The position numbers and the translations under genes were made by a program. A stretch of 64,000 nt of DNA from Lepas anatifera (Eukaryota; Arthropoda; Thecostraca; Lepadidae): NCBI GenBank assembly GCA_034440635.1, contig JAOTON010001820.1, positions 457,001 through 521,000 of the forward strand. Direction: 5' to 3'. Shown piece by piece: positions 34,286 through 45,470 of this stretch; the stretch's first letter is position 1, and each line of letters begins with the position of its first letter. Below the pieces are notes generated by a model, which ran no database searches, was not told where the DNA came from, and saw only the letters and a program-made list of their open reading frames with translations.

Positions 34286-34713
34286 GCATAGTCAATGTTG
34301 CCAGACAGCTCAAGTCTGTTCGCCAATGCGATTAGAGAAAAATGAATCAAAAGTTTCATAGAATACCAGCAATAAATAAGAAATCCATCATTGTTCATGA
34401 AATCTCTACAAAGGAAGAGAGGTTCGGGTTTCGTATACCTATGCTTGAACCAAACAGTGTCGTGCTGTGCAAGAAAACTTTCTTTTGTGGGTGCAGCGTG
34501 AATGATCGCAAATTTAGTCATGGTGAATGTCCAAAGCAAAGGTAATATTAAATATACTGGTATAAATTATTTGGCTTGAGTAATGAGTGATCTGACGGCC
34601 ATCATTGCAGGCGAATGAATGTGTTTGTGCAGGACAAAGTCAGTGTCAGTGTTGAAATCATCTCAGTATATTTCCTTATTCTTCAATGGTAATACAAGGC
34701 ACCCGGAGTGTGG

Positions 34714-34715
<2 letters not shown>
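34286..34715. other. Short open frame region, unassigned
   Basis: Plus frame 34342-34545 contains KKSIIVHEISTKEE, resembling the frame at 11851-12090, then FFCGCSVNDRKFSHGEC. No family was recognised. Confidence 0.3.

Positions 34716-34783
<68 letters not shown>
34716..34783. repeat. (TA)n microsatellite
   Basis: About 34 uninterrupted TA units. Confidence 0.97.
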
Positions 34784-34787
<4 letters not shown>

Positions 34788-35989
34788 AGACTGGTGTCTA
34801 CGGCTGATTTGCTGGTTGTCACGAGAGCAACGCCTCTGAGTGATTCGTATGTAAAGACGACAGCACTAGCGCGCTACCGCTTTGGGTTGATCGTTGCACC
34901 ACCGGTTGCGGTAGATGTTGACCTACTTCCGGTCATACTATAGAAATTATTATTAGGTTGTGTATTTGAGGAGTTAGGTTAACTAATATTAGGTAAAGGC
35001 TTGAATTGGTGGAAAATAATTACTCTGGTACTGTTATTGGCTGACAAAAGTCTAATTTAGGCCTACTAGTGGTTTCCGCACAGCACCGCCAGGCGGCTGC
35101 TGGCCACGCGTGTGACCTAGGTCATTTCCGGTCTGGCTGACATCGGTGCTGGTGGTGTGCTTAGTGCTACAGTATCTACCCCGTGGACGGCAGAAGTAAT
35201 GAGAAATTTGCAGAAGTAAGCAGATGTAAGCTGAAGTTATGGCGAAAATGTAATATAAATTTGAAGCGGCAGCCATGCCTTTTCACGGAGACATCCGCGG
35301 TACGTGTCGTCCAACAAGTGGAGGCGACTACATATTTGCGGATGCCCCAACACGTCCAAGGAAACGTGGAAACAGTGGTAAAAGTGGTAAAACATCCTTT
35401 GAATGTTCTCTTTTTCATTTCAAGAACTACTTCTTGGCTCAATGCAGCTCGAACGGCCTGTGAAGGGACTAAAACACATGATACAATTTGTTATTTATTT
35501 TCACGTAGTGGCTCTCGATATTGTTTCAAATTTTCCCACCCCTAAGCATCAAAACACACAAATAAAAAGCCTTTTGAAGTGGCGTTTGAACTGGGATCCG
35601 TGTCGGCTAAAAAATAACCACCTTTTAAAAATATCATGTGAGGCAACCTGTTCAAGTGACCAAGCCGAATGCGTTATGATTTCAGAACATTTGTTCGCAT
35701 ATATGAGCAGAATCAAATTACCTCCTGGGAATGAAAGCCTTTCAGACACGTTTTTTTACATTGTATGAATCCTCTGAAACGTATGATGTGTTTCACTGGG
35801 TCACCTTGTATCGACATTGTTTTTCCATCTCCGGGAACGACGTAACTGTGTGAGTTAGTGGTGCTTACAGGATAAGTTATACTTATTTCAATTATTGATA
35901 GATTTGCAACATCTTTGTAAATTTTTATTTAAGGGTAAGGCAAATAACCCATTGCTAATAAGTTCCTTTGCTCTCGTCTCCCTCGAAAC
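34784..35989. other. Intergenic, nothing firm
   Basis: Overlapping open frames at 35183-35768 on the plus strand lack family motifs, and their reading frames compete with each other. Confidence 0.4.
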
Positions 35990-36180
35990 AATGGATCCTT
36001 TTCTATCACTTTTAATGGCTGCTATTTTTCTTTATTACAAATCTTGTCCAAGTTGTTGCCAGTTCAGTTTTAGGACTCGGAGTCTTACTAGAGTATCAAG
36101 GAACTTTTCACGGAGAACCCTACCCCACCACCCAAACGAGCAACTCCCACAATGCAGGGTCAATTAAGGAACGAAAGTTG
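35990..36180. repeat. Short dispersed repeat, inverted relative of 41040-41225
   Basis: Shared features: a GGACTCGGAGTC-type block, CGGAGA-CC, CCCCACCACCCAAACGAG and GCAGGGTCAATTAA, in opposite orientation. Probably a SINE or MITE; ends not fixed. Confidence 0.65.
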
Positions 36181-36296
36181 AACGTCCAACAAAGCATAAG
36201 GACGGCCGCCTACCTTAGGTCACCCTCTCACCAGCCAGTTGTCAGCTGACCTACGGTATTTACGGTACCTGCCAGTTTACCTAAATTATTTTGCCA

Positions 36297-36423
36297 GAAG
36301 TTGCAAAAATCTCGAGTTAGAGGTAGATGAAGTACGGTGGCGCTGGGCGATGGTTTTTTTACTACCTGTGGAAACCTGAAAAGAGGCCGGTTGCCCACCC
36401 CCTCGTGTGGCGCGTGCTAATTC
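36297..36423. repeat. Right arm of the 4.2-kb inverted-repeat structure
   Basis: Reverse complement of 32201-32340 (GTAGATGAAGTACGGTGGCG, then TTGCCCACCCCCTCGTGTGG), closing with GCGTGCTAATTCTCAT. Confidence 0.85.
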
Positions 36424-36435
36424 TCATACGGGTCA

Positions 36436-36945
36436 TTCCACCATAAATCGACCAAGGCATAAAACCCTACTATTTTTAATTTCCTCCAAAATTGGTATGT
36501 GGGGACTCACAAGGGCGTAGAATCCACCTATGGCACCCAAAAGATTATTAAAAAATTATTTTGAGAGAAATAGCATCGGGAATTTCTGAAGGTCATTATA
36601 CAGGCATTGATTAGAATGCCTATAGCTCCAAAAGTTTTCGAGTGATTTCGGGAAATTTTATAGTTTTAGGATGTAAATTACGGGCAAAATTTTGGCTATC
36701 TTCAATTTTAAAATTTTTACAAAAAATGTTTGGTGACCTCATGACCTAGTTTTATAACGGTGACCTTGACCCGTAGTACAGTGAAATTCAAAAATTATCT
36801 TGAAAGCGTTTTGACATATGGTAGTAGTCTTTCATATCAAGTAAAGAAAAATGACTTTCAAAATGCATATACTACTTTTAGCTTCATATATATATATATA
36901 ACACTAAGTGTCACTGTGGAGCTATGCTATCGTAACTCATGTTCT
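36436..36945. repeat. Left arm of a second inverted pair (with 39590-40092)
   Basis: Blocks such as CATTCCACCATAAATCGACC, CCTATAGCTCC and ACACTAAGTGTCACTGTGGA recur inverted at 39590-40092, bracketing the element at 37204-39475. Confidence 0.88.
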
Positions 36946-37203
36946 AATTGACTTGCAACTTTAAAATGAGAACATTTGAAGAATCAAAATCAAGTTGTCA
37001 ACCTAGAGTTGAAACATTTTAATACAAGCACAGGAATAAGGGTTACCCCCCCCTATTTTGAATTCACATTATTGTCTCTTTGGGAATGAACTTAGCTGTT
37101 GTAAATGTCATGTATGGTTGTTTGGATCATTGTACATCTTTTGAAAATAAATGTGTTCCCGTCACATTGAATCACCGAACTATGATGTCATTTCCAGAAG
37201 CAT

Positions 37204-39475
37204 TTAACCCGCGCCCCACCGGGGTCCGGCGCCACCTTCGCCCCACTGGGGGCCATCAATGTCCCCTAACTCCGAAAATATGGAAGTTAGCGCAAAGCTG
37301 CAAAAGGTCATTAGAAAGCTCATGTGAATTCAGTAAGATTTTACCAACACAATTAAGCGCTCAGGTCTATGCTTCGACCTCCAGAGGTCAAGTTATGTCA
37401 CGATAGGCTATTTCCAGTAAAACATGCAATCCTTAAGAAACCTGAGGATGGCTCTCACGCCATTAGAGCTATTGAGATCTAGCAAAAATCATTTGATAGG
37501 AAAATGCCAGGACTTTCTCCGCTATGTGGAACATAATGGCCTCCCGCCAGTGGTTTGACCTCCAGAGGGTACCTCGTGACTTAATATGACCTGAGGACTC
37601 GAAAGGTAAGAAAGTGACCGTGTTGTATATCAAATGAAAATTAGTGACGAGACATACACAATGACCTTTGATTCAGTGTTGTAGCTTAATTAGGTCAAAA
37701 GTTATCGTCAAAATGCTGTTTTTGACCTCTGGTGACCTCTGATGATCTCAGATAGGTCAAAGAGCAATATCACCCCAGGGATCCATGAAAAGGTGTCCAA
37801 CAACGCTTGTCTGAGCAAATTGAGCATTTACGATTATTTTGTGACTTTTAGCTCTAAGACAGCTTTTCTCATGCTTTTTCTACGGAAGAGGTTACCTGGT
37901 GACCTAACCTCAGGTCACCAAATCGAGAAATCCCAAAGATAAATTTTGTAGACTCCGGAGGGGTCATGAAGTGTCGAAAGTTTTAATTCGCTCGGCTTAG
38001 AAATTTAGCTATGGTAGAGCTCAAAAGTTAAAGTGAGGTTACCTTGGTTGACATCGCCTCGTGACCTGACCTAGGGTGACCTGGGGTAATAAATTTCAGG
38101 GATGATGGGAAAATAATGGGGTAAGAGGTAGAACCCTCAACTGCGGTGTTTCCCCTCGTTGTTTTTCTGTTGTTCCGAAAAAACCTTAGGGGACCATCAA
38201 ATTCATTATTCTAGGTGGGGCGAGGGGTAAGGAAGATTTTCGGATTTTGAGGCTTTGTGTCGCGTTTCCCCGGACGTAGCTTGAATTTAAAACATGTTAT
38301 GACCTCAGTTCGGCTTTTATAGCCTTTGGTAATCTCTTGTGGCATTTTCTAACGTGTTTAAACTTGACCAATGGTAATCTCGTAGTATATTTTTATCAGC
38401 ATACTCATTAATTTAGCTCTTTTATAATGAGAAGTTTTAGGCACTAAAAACAAATCATTGGTGACTTTTAGTGGTGCATTGCATTGCATGGGACTGGTTC
38501 AGAGCTTAAAAGTACTCCTTAGAAGTGAAAGTAACTAGTTCAGAGTCCACATCATTTAAATGGACTATTCACAAGCCATTCTGAATCATTTACGCTAATT
38601 TAGTGAGTTTCTAATCATCTGTCACTGCTTACAACCCCTTCTAGGTCAAATTAGTTCGAAGTTTAAAAAAGGTCAAGTCCGTTTTAAAAGAAAAACGTCT
38701 TGTTCAGTGTCATTTTCATACAAATTGACTATTCATAAACTTTTTTGCATCAGTTACGCCAAGTGCCTGCTTCATCATGTGCTATTGCTTACACCCCCTT
38801 CAAGGTCAAATAAGGTCAAATTTCGAAAAACGTCAAGTCCATGTAATATGCAAACCAACTAGTTTAGTGTCCATATCATTCAAATTAAACTATTCATAAA
38901 CCATTCTGCATCATTTACTCCAAGTAAGTTTGTTTCTTCAATTGTTATTGCTTACCCCCTTTCAAGGTAAAAAAGGTCACAGCTCGAAAAAGGTTAAGCC
39001 TGTATCGGACGCAAGTCAAATAATTCGGTGTTCATCTCATTTAGAAATACCGAATTGAAACACGCATCTGTAGTCGTTATTCGACACAGAGTTATCACTG
39101 AGGTCACGCACGGTCAAATAAAGGTCATTAAATGTCAAAAAAGGTCATAAAAGGTCTAACCTGATAAAAATGAGCCTCGAAGGCTGGAAGAAAATATTCT
39201 GGGACAGTTCATGAGCAAATGATGCACAAGGACGATAAGAGTCTAGAGCATTCACGTGAAAACGGGTACAGGCCCCCAAATGACCCTAACATGCCTCCAC
39301 TCTTGAGGTCATAACTCCGTGACCTTGAAGGGTAGGAACAATTATTTGCAAGATGTCCGCAATGAATGCGTCAGAGACTATACAACATTTCAAGACTCTA
39401 ACTTAAGAAGCTCGTTTTCAATTCTTGAAAAACCTGAGGAGGGCTACAACACCCCCCTGTACGTGTAAGGGTTAA
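37204..39475 (+). mobile_element. TTAA repeat of the CCCGCGCCCCACCGG type, copy 2 (long)
   Basis: TTAA (37204) followed by CCCGCGCCCCACCGGGGTCC. It is colinear with 28691-29633 for about 1 kb, then adds 1.2 kb with an internal tandem repeat, ending CCCCCCTGTACGTGTAAGGG and TTAA (39472). There is no protein frame. It sits inside the inverted pair 36436-36945/39590-40092. Confidence 0.65.
38524..38995. repeat. Three-copy tandem repeat (about 155-165 bp)
   Basis: Units with GTCCATATCATTCAAATTAAACTATTCA-type start, GCATCATTTACTCCAAGT, TTGCTTACACCCCCTTCAAG and GGTCAAGTCC. Confidence 0.85.
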
Positions 39476-39589
39476 CACCCCCTATGGCGGTGACGGGAGA
39501 GAAATTGGTTGAAAAGTCCATGGCGCCCCTCTTAAATTCGGACGATCCGTCGTCACTGGCATTAACCATACCGTGAATTACGATGGTAC

Positions 39590-40092
39590 AGCTCCATAGT
39601 GACACCTAGTGTCATGTTTCGGAAGTAAGAAGTAGTATATTTAGTGCGAAAGCCATATTTTTATTACTTTACCTAAAAGAGTATTTCCAAAGATGAAAAT
39701 GTTTTAACACCAATTTATAAATTTCGCTGTACTGCGGGTAAAGGTCACCGTTCAAAAACTAGGTCACGAGGTCATGACGTCAATTTTACAGAAATATAAT
39801 AATCAAAGATAGCCAAATTAAAATATGTTAAATGGTGAACAAAAATGTAAAGTATCGTTACAATCATTAAAAAAATGGCAGAACTATAGGCTTTCAAAAC
39901 AATGCCTACATGGTGACCTCTGAAAAATGCCGGAGGCTATATCTGCCATACCAAATTTTCAAATATTTTTTTTTGGCACCACGGTTAGATTCTCCACCTT
40001 TGAAACCCCCTTGACACCAATTTCGGAGAGAATAAAAAATAGAAGGGCTTTATTTTACGACATTTTTGGTCGATTTATGGTGGAATGACCCA
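39590..40092. repeat. Right arm of the second inverted pair
   Basis: Reverse complement of 36436-36945 with moderate divergence. It ends GGTCGATTTATGGTGGAATG. Confidence 0.88.
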
Positions 40093-40736
40093 TACACTTT
40101 GACACTTCCACGAGGAAAATTTCGTAAAGACAATGCAATATCCTTGCAAGCAACCGATTCCAAAAGCAATCGCTTTGTTTGCAGTGTTAAACATAAAGCT
40201 GTGCTACTGCAGTGGTCAAAAATCGTCTGCATACCTACCTTAGGTGGTAAAAATTTGGAATTTATAGCAAGAACGCTTTTTTAATTTTTATATCGAAAGA
40301 TAATTTATGAAATCAAATTTTTGAGGCGTCGAAAAGGTCAATTTCAACTGCCAACAGGTCAAGCTAGGTCACAAAAGAAAAGGTCAAACCAATTGAAAGT
40401 CAATTTTTTTATTTTAACATTTTCTTTCTTCAAAATAATGTACGGTTCAAGACGAGTTCAATGACATACAAAACTTGGTAATCGGGCAATGCGTTTTTGA
40501 GTTATGAAGCATCAAAGATAAGTCTAAAAGGTGACCTCTCGAAAATGCCTCGGGCTATAACTCGGTCACCGTTGGTCGGAGGGGCTACGATTCTCCCAGG
40601 CGTGTTTCTAGGCCAAAACTACCCCGGAGACAAAGTTTCTGATTTTTTCTAGACATGGTGGTGTCAAATTGAAATATTTTTGGTAGTTTTGTCCTGGAAT
40701 GCCCCAGAAGGGAACAACACATGGTGTGATTGGGTT
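40080..40736. repeat. Dispersed repeat, inverted relative of 31600-32204
   Basis: See the partner entry. Blocks GCAAGCAACCGATTCCAAAA and GTCAAAAATCGTCTGCATAC are shared. It stops at the TTAA that opens 40737-41360. Confidence 0.85.
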
Positions 40737-41360
40737 TAACACGCGCATTGACGGGGTCTGAATCACCTTCGCATTGACGGGGGGCGGGTACTTCCCCACC
40801 TAAGATCTTAAGAACCACGCTAGATAGCGAAAAACGATAAACGGCGTTTGATAGTCCATTCAAATATCTATCTAAAATATTCGACCTTTTTTAGGACACA
40901 TTTATGGTCACTATAGGTCAAGGCATGCCACCATAGGGATAACATTTAGACGAAGGTTTTGAGCCATTTCATCTGAACTAGCCAAGATAGAGCATAAAAA
41001 TATAAACCAAAGGAATCTTCACAGCAAGCCGCATCGAATGTTACTAGGGGAGAGGCAACAACTTTGGCTTCTAAATTAACCCTTAATTGTGGGAGTGTCT
41101 CGTTCGGGTGGTGGGGTCGAGGTCTCCGTGACAAGTCCCTTGATGACTTTAGAGAGACTCCGACTCCAACAGTCGGACTGGGAACCACTTGGACAAAATT
41201 TATAAAAAGGAAGAAAAAAGAGAAAAAAGAATGATATATAATATGACATTGTTAGGCCAAATCAGTTCAAACCTAGCATTTGACCTGACCTGAGGCCAGG
41301 TCTAGGTCAAATTAGGTCAAAATGTACAACATTAGAACCGCAAGGACGAGGCAAACCTAT
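40737..41360 (+). mobile_element. TTAA repeat of the CACGCGCATTGACGG type, truncated
   Basis: Starts TTAACACGCGCATTGACGGG and follows the 33451-34285 copy through the AGAACCGCAAGG block near 41335. It is interrupted by the short repeat at 41040-41225 and lacks its right end. Confidence 0.8.
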
Positions 41361-41451
41361 TCCAAGTTTAAACAATTTCCCCATGTATTTCCAATGAAGA
41401 GGTCATGGCTTTTTGGGAACTTTCTTTCTCTAAGGTGCAGTTCCCAAAAAC

Positions 41452-41590
41452 ATGAATCTAGAAGAAAAATTAACAAAGCTCAACAATGTCGACCAACATA
41501 TACAATTCACCTTAGAGGAAGAAAGTGAGAAGTCTTTAGCATTCCTAGATACCGAAGTCATTAGGACTGATAATAAACTGAAATTTAAGG
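41452..41590 (+). pseudogene. Penelope-like reverse transcriptase fragment
   Basis: The plus frame reads VDQHIQFTLEEESEKSLAFL followed by DTEVIRTDNKLKF. This matches the HPxIxFTxExExxxxLPFLDxxVxR block of Penelope-like and related RTs, just after the RT core. Only this 45-residue piece is present, and it is cut off where a dispersed repeat begins (GGCAGATTCTGCC). No GIY-YIG endonuclease part was seen. Confidence 0.6.
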
Positions 41591-42486
41591 GCAGATTCTG
41601 CCCATCCCTCAGGTCTTTCCATGGTATCTCCAGAACGGTTTGAGATAGGCTCTTGAAATTTTGTGACTTTTCCTTAAACTAAATAGCGCGTCTCCCCTGA
41701 AAATTTTGAAAATATTTATGTGCCAAAGGCAAAGCTATGGCTCGATATTTGTGGGCCGAGCATTGCCGCCTGCGTTGCGTTTGTCCGACAATAAAGCTGT
41801 CTGTTACGAATTGACGGCAGTTGTAATATTTGAATGCTATTCCTGAGATTTAGGATGACAATTGATGTGTATTTTGATATAATTTTAGTCATAGGCGGTT
41901 GCAGGAGTTCAAAATGGGGGGGGTTACAATGTTATCCATCCGAATTCTTCCAACGTAAATAGATTGCGTACAGAATGTTCGGGAGGAGTAAATATAACCA
42001 TGCATTGATCCCATATATGTATTATGTGATGACAGGAAGCCATAGGCGTGCTCAGGCATCGTAATTCGGGGGTTCACTCGCACTCAAGTTCATTTTAGTG
42101 TTGTGTGTGCATTGAATGGGACAAAGCATTGTAACTTTGCATTTAGTTCTAACACCAAATGAGATTTGGGATGACAGTTGACGTGTATTTTGATTTATTT
42201 TTGGCCATAGGCGGTTCCGGGAGCTCAAAGTGGGGGTCTACAATGTTATCCATTCGAACTCTTCCAAAGTGAATAAACTGCCTACAGAATGGACGGAAGG
42301 GGTAAAAATAAGGATGTATTGATCCCGTCCGTGTATTATATGATAAAAGGATACCATAGGCGTGCTCAGGTACCGTAATTAGGGGGTTCACTAACTCTCA
42401 AGCGTATTTTAGTGTTGTGTCTGCATTGACTGGGGCAAAGCATCGTATATATGCATTTAGTTCTAACACCAAATGGACACAATTCA
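41588..42486. repeat. Dispersed repeat opening GGCAGATTCTGCCC, with a 310-bp tandem pair
   Basis: 41588-41845 resembles 44852-45110 (ATTCTGCCCATCCCTC, then AACGGTT-G-ATAGG). 41845-42160 and 42161-42470 are tandem copies of one unit (TACAATGTTATCCATCCGAA, CATAGGCGTGCTCAGG, GCATTTAGTTCTAACACCAA). Confidence 0.85.
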
Positions 42487-42487
42487 T

Positions 42488-42626
42488 CCATTGGCGGATC
42501 CAGGAGTGTTCCCCGGGTCGGGCAGGGGTAGATAAAGACGGAGTAATCTGAAAAGCAGCCATACCTGAAAGGCGGGGTATTTTGAGTCTTACCCCCATTA
42601 TTTTGCCTCCCTGAATCCGCCTCTGG
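42488..42626. mobile_element. Short MITE-like element, GGCGGATCCAGG ends
   Basis: Ends CATTGGCGGATCCAGG and CCTGAATCCGCCTCTGG are inverted with mismatches and resemble MITE family 2. A target duplication was not seen, so the call is tentative. Confidence 0.5.
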
Positions 42627-44586
42627 CATATTTTTGGTTGAGCACTATTATTGACATGATAGATATCACACTACCTGGCGTGTGCATTTCTGCAAAAAGA
42701 TAAAATTCAGATAATTCCCCAAAAATTTGACCCTAGAACCACCCTTGTATTTCTAACTTCGTCTATATGACCATTTCAAAGCAATTCCCTGTCCATCCAT
42801 ACCAGTTTCGTGAAAATTAAGCCTTAGAGACAAGAGTTACGGGTAACCTAAAAAAGAAAGAAATGCTGTATATTTTGAACCACCCTACCATAAATTTTCA
42901 AAATCTAATTTTTTTCGAAATAGAGTTTAGGGCGAGAGGAATCAATTGCAGTTTGAACTTTGAGAATCGGCCGGGTAGATTTCGAGATTTGGGGGGGTAG
43001 AATCTGCCCCCCCTGTTGGAAATAGGGGTAGCCAGGAGCTCGTTGGAAATAGGGTTAAGGCGCTTTGGCGTACGATATCGGTACTGGATGGGGGCAAGGT
43101 GAAGAGCATCCTCGCATGTGTGCCAGCTGTGATCAAGAGGTGAGAACCAGGTCCCTCTTTTATCCGGTAGGCCATTCATTCCGCAGCGTTGAACGCATTA
43201 ACGACACGATCGACGGAAGTCAAGCTGTCACGGTCATAAAATGCAGCTCCAGCCTGGAGCCCCTGCCCCTGGACCAGGGGCTGGAGGGGCACGCCGGGAT
43301 ACAGTGAGACAAGCTTATTTCACATGCCGGTATACGACTGATCGACCGGTGCATAGCAGCCTCATGTCAGCAATTTTGGTATAAATTTGCATGTGAGGTT
43401 ATCTGGGACGCTGAGTCCAGCTGTCAAGTTTTCTGCTCAATGCGACCTACTGTTACTGAGTTAAAGCCTCGGGCATTTTTACCTGGTCACCATACAGATC
43501 TATTTTTGTAGGCCTGCAATTCCGGTAAAAGCTCATTAAAATAGAGAAGACCATAGATCATGCAGCTCAGAGAAGTCAGGAATTATAACTCATGGATTTA
43601 TCCTGTTATTTTATCCTTTTTGGTCATATGATCTCGTAGCCTTTTTTGTTTGACCCCGCTCATGCGAATCTAAAAAAAAAAACACTTAGTTTTCTTATCT
43701 GTTATTTGTTGCCCAATGTAATTTCTGCGTCATATAAAAAATTGGAGATGGGTGCCTTTCCCTAATGTCTCATATACATATTTTCTTAATATTGTATCAA
43801 CAGTCACATCCGTACCAATATTGCTCATATTAAAGCTATGGCTTAGAGGGAATGTATACTTTATCGAAATCAAAAATGATAGTAGTTTAAGAACAATCAA
43901 GATTTGAAAATCAGGAAGCAGCATTTTCCCCCACTTTCATACGCTAGAAACAGAATGCCTCTGTTTTAAATTTGTGAAGTGATCAAAATAACACTTGTCA
44001 TAAACAGCGGACTCCCAAACCTAGATCAAAGACTCGCTGTAAAGGCCGAATCACGGCGCTTCTGCATGGCAAAAATCGCATACGGGGGTTTATTAAAATA
44101 CATGGTGAAACAACCGCAGGACCCGCAGCCGATCTTCCGCCGAGGACGTCCACTCTTACCATCAGCGTCATATCTGTTCACTTGCCTCAGCAACTGTACT
44201 CTCAGCCCAACCCTCCATTCTCGGTCTTAAGCACTGGTGCAAAAACTGAACGACAGATGGCGTTTCAAAGGCCTTGTTTATTCAGTGGTGGAAAGATGAT
44301 GCATATTAAATAATCAAACAATTTCAGTGTTGGATTTTGAAAAAAACAAAACACACTTGATATTTACTTTGGTAAGTACGGGAGAAGGGAGAATGTGATG
44401 TGTGTTGCGGCCATTGGAAGTACTTCTGCCCAGTGACGCTCTGCAATGGTCAAGCCCTCGGCCGAAGCCCTCCGTCGACAGGCGTGTTGCAGGGTAATTC
44501 ATTCACCAGCAGGAAACTGCCGGCGAGTGGATGGGGCTTTGAGCTTACCATCAAACAGATTAATCCAAGCGTAAATAAAGCATTTA
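42627..44586. other. Intergenic, nothing firm
   Basis: Contains GC-rich 43190-43310 with an open plus frame but no domain, and AT-rich flanks. Confidence 0.45.
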
Positions 44587-44850
44587 TTTAAAGTTAGAAA
44601 TACGGAATCAAGAACATTAATTCCGAACTTTGAAGCTCACAAACGTTTAATTCAAAGAGCTTGGGGTGAACTCAAATATACCAATAGTGAATTCTCAGCA
44701 TGCTCTACAAAACTTTTATCTCAGTTAAAAACTCATTATAAAAGTGGGACACTCTCTTTAAAGACAGTGCAGCAAAGCACAAGAGTTCATTTTTGCTGGG
44801 GATCAAAACTATGGTCATCACCTAACAACCCTACTTCCGTAAGGAGAGGA
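44587..44850 (+). other. Unassigned open frame without a start codon
   Basis: The frame contains AHKRLIQRAWGELKYTNSEF and SLKTVQQSTRVHFCWGSKLW. It looks protein-like in composition but no family was recognised. It ends where the GGCAGATTCTGCC repeat begins, as the Penelope-like fragment does at 41590, so it may be another piece of a mobile ORF. Confidence 0.3.
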
Positions 44851-44851
44851 T

Positions 44852-45470
44852 GGGGGGCAGATTCTGCCCATCCCTCGTGTTTTTCCCAGTTACCTCCTAA
44901 ACGGTTGGGGATAGGATTCTGAAACTTTCTGAATTTTGATTAAACTAAACTGGGCAGATTCCCTGATGGTCTTTACATGATAGTTTTCTCGAGAGTAGAT
45001 CTATGGCGCTTTATTTTGGGAGGATCTTTTCAAAAACCATCTTTTGCCGTATACGGTACGACCCTCTTACAAAAAAACTGTCTGTGACCGTCTTGAAAGC
45101 TGTTAAAATGTTTGAATATTTCCATGTCTAAGGTGAAATGAATTTCCTCTTTACTATAATTTTCGTTTAAAGTGGTCACAGTGACTCAAAATGGAGGTAG
45201 GGGTTCTCATGTGATTGGGCTGTAGTCTTGCACAGAGAAAATATTGCTTACAGGACAGCCAGAAGGAATAAAAGCAACCATAGCACACTCCCGATTTTTT
45301 TGCAATAATTATAGCATGCCATGGATGTGCTCATTGACTGTTTAAATGGGATTTCGACGTATGTGCAAGCGTATTTTGTTTGACTCTAGGTGCAATGCAT
45401 GGGACAAGCATCTTGGACATACTTTTTGTTCCAGGAGCGAATACGGAAATTGCATCCAATGGCGGATCCA
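44852..45470. repeat. Dispersed repeat, second copy of the 41588 family
   Basis: Opens GGCAGATTCTGCCCATCCCT, follows the first copy with divergence, and ends near CAATGGCGGATCCAGCAGG. Confidence 0.7.

Noticed and set aside
35183..35768. Small protein gene, possibly zinc-finger-like
   Set aside because: Three overlapping frames compete, cysteine spacing fits no known finger, and no splice sites or codon bias single one out.
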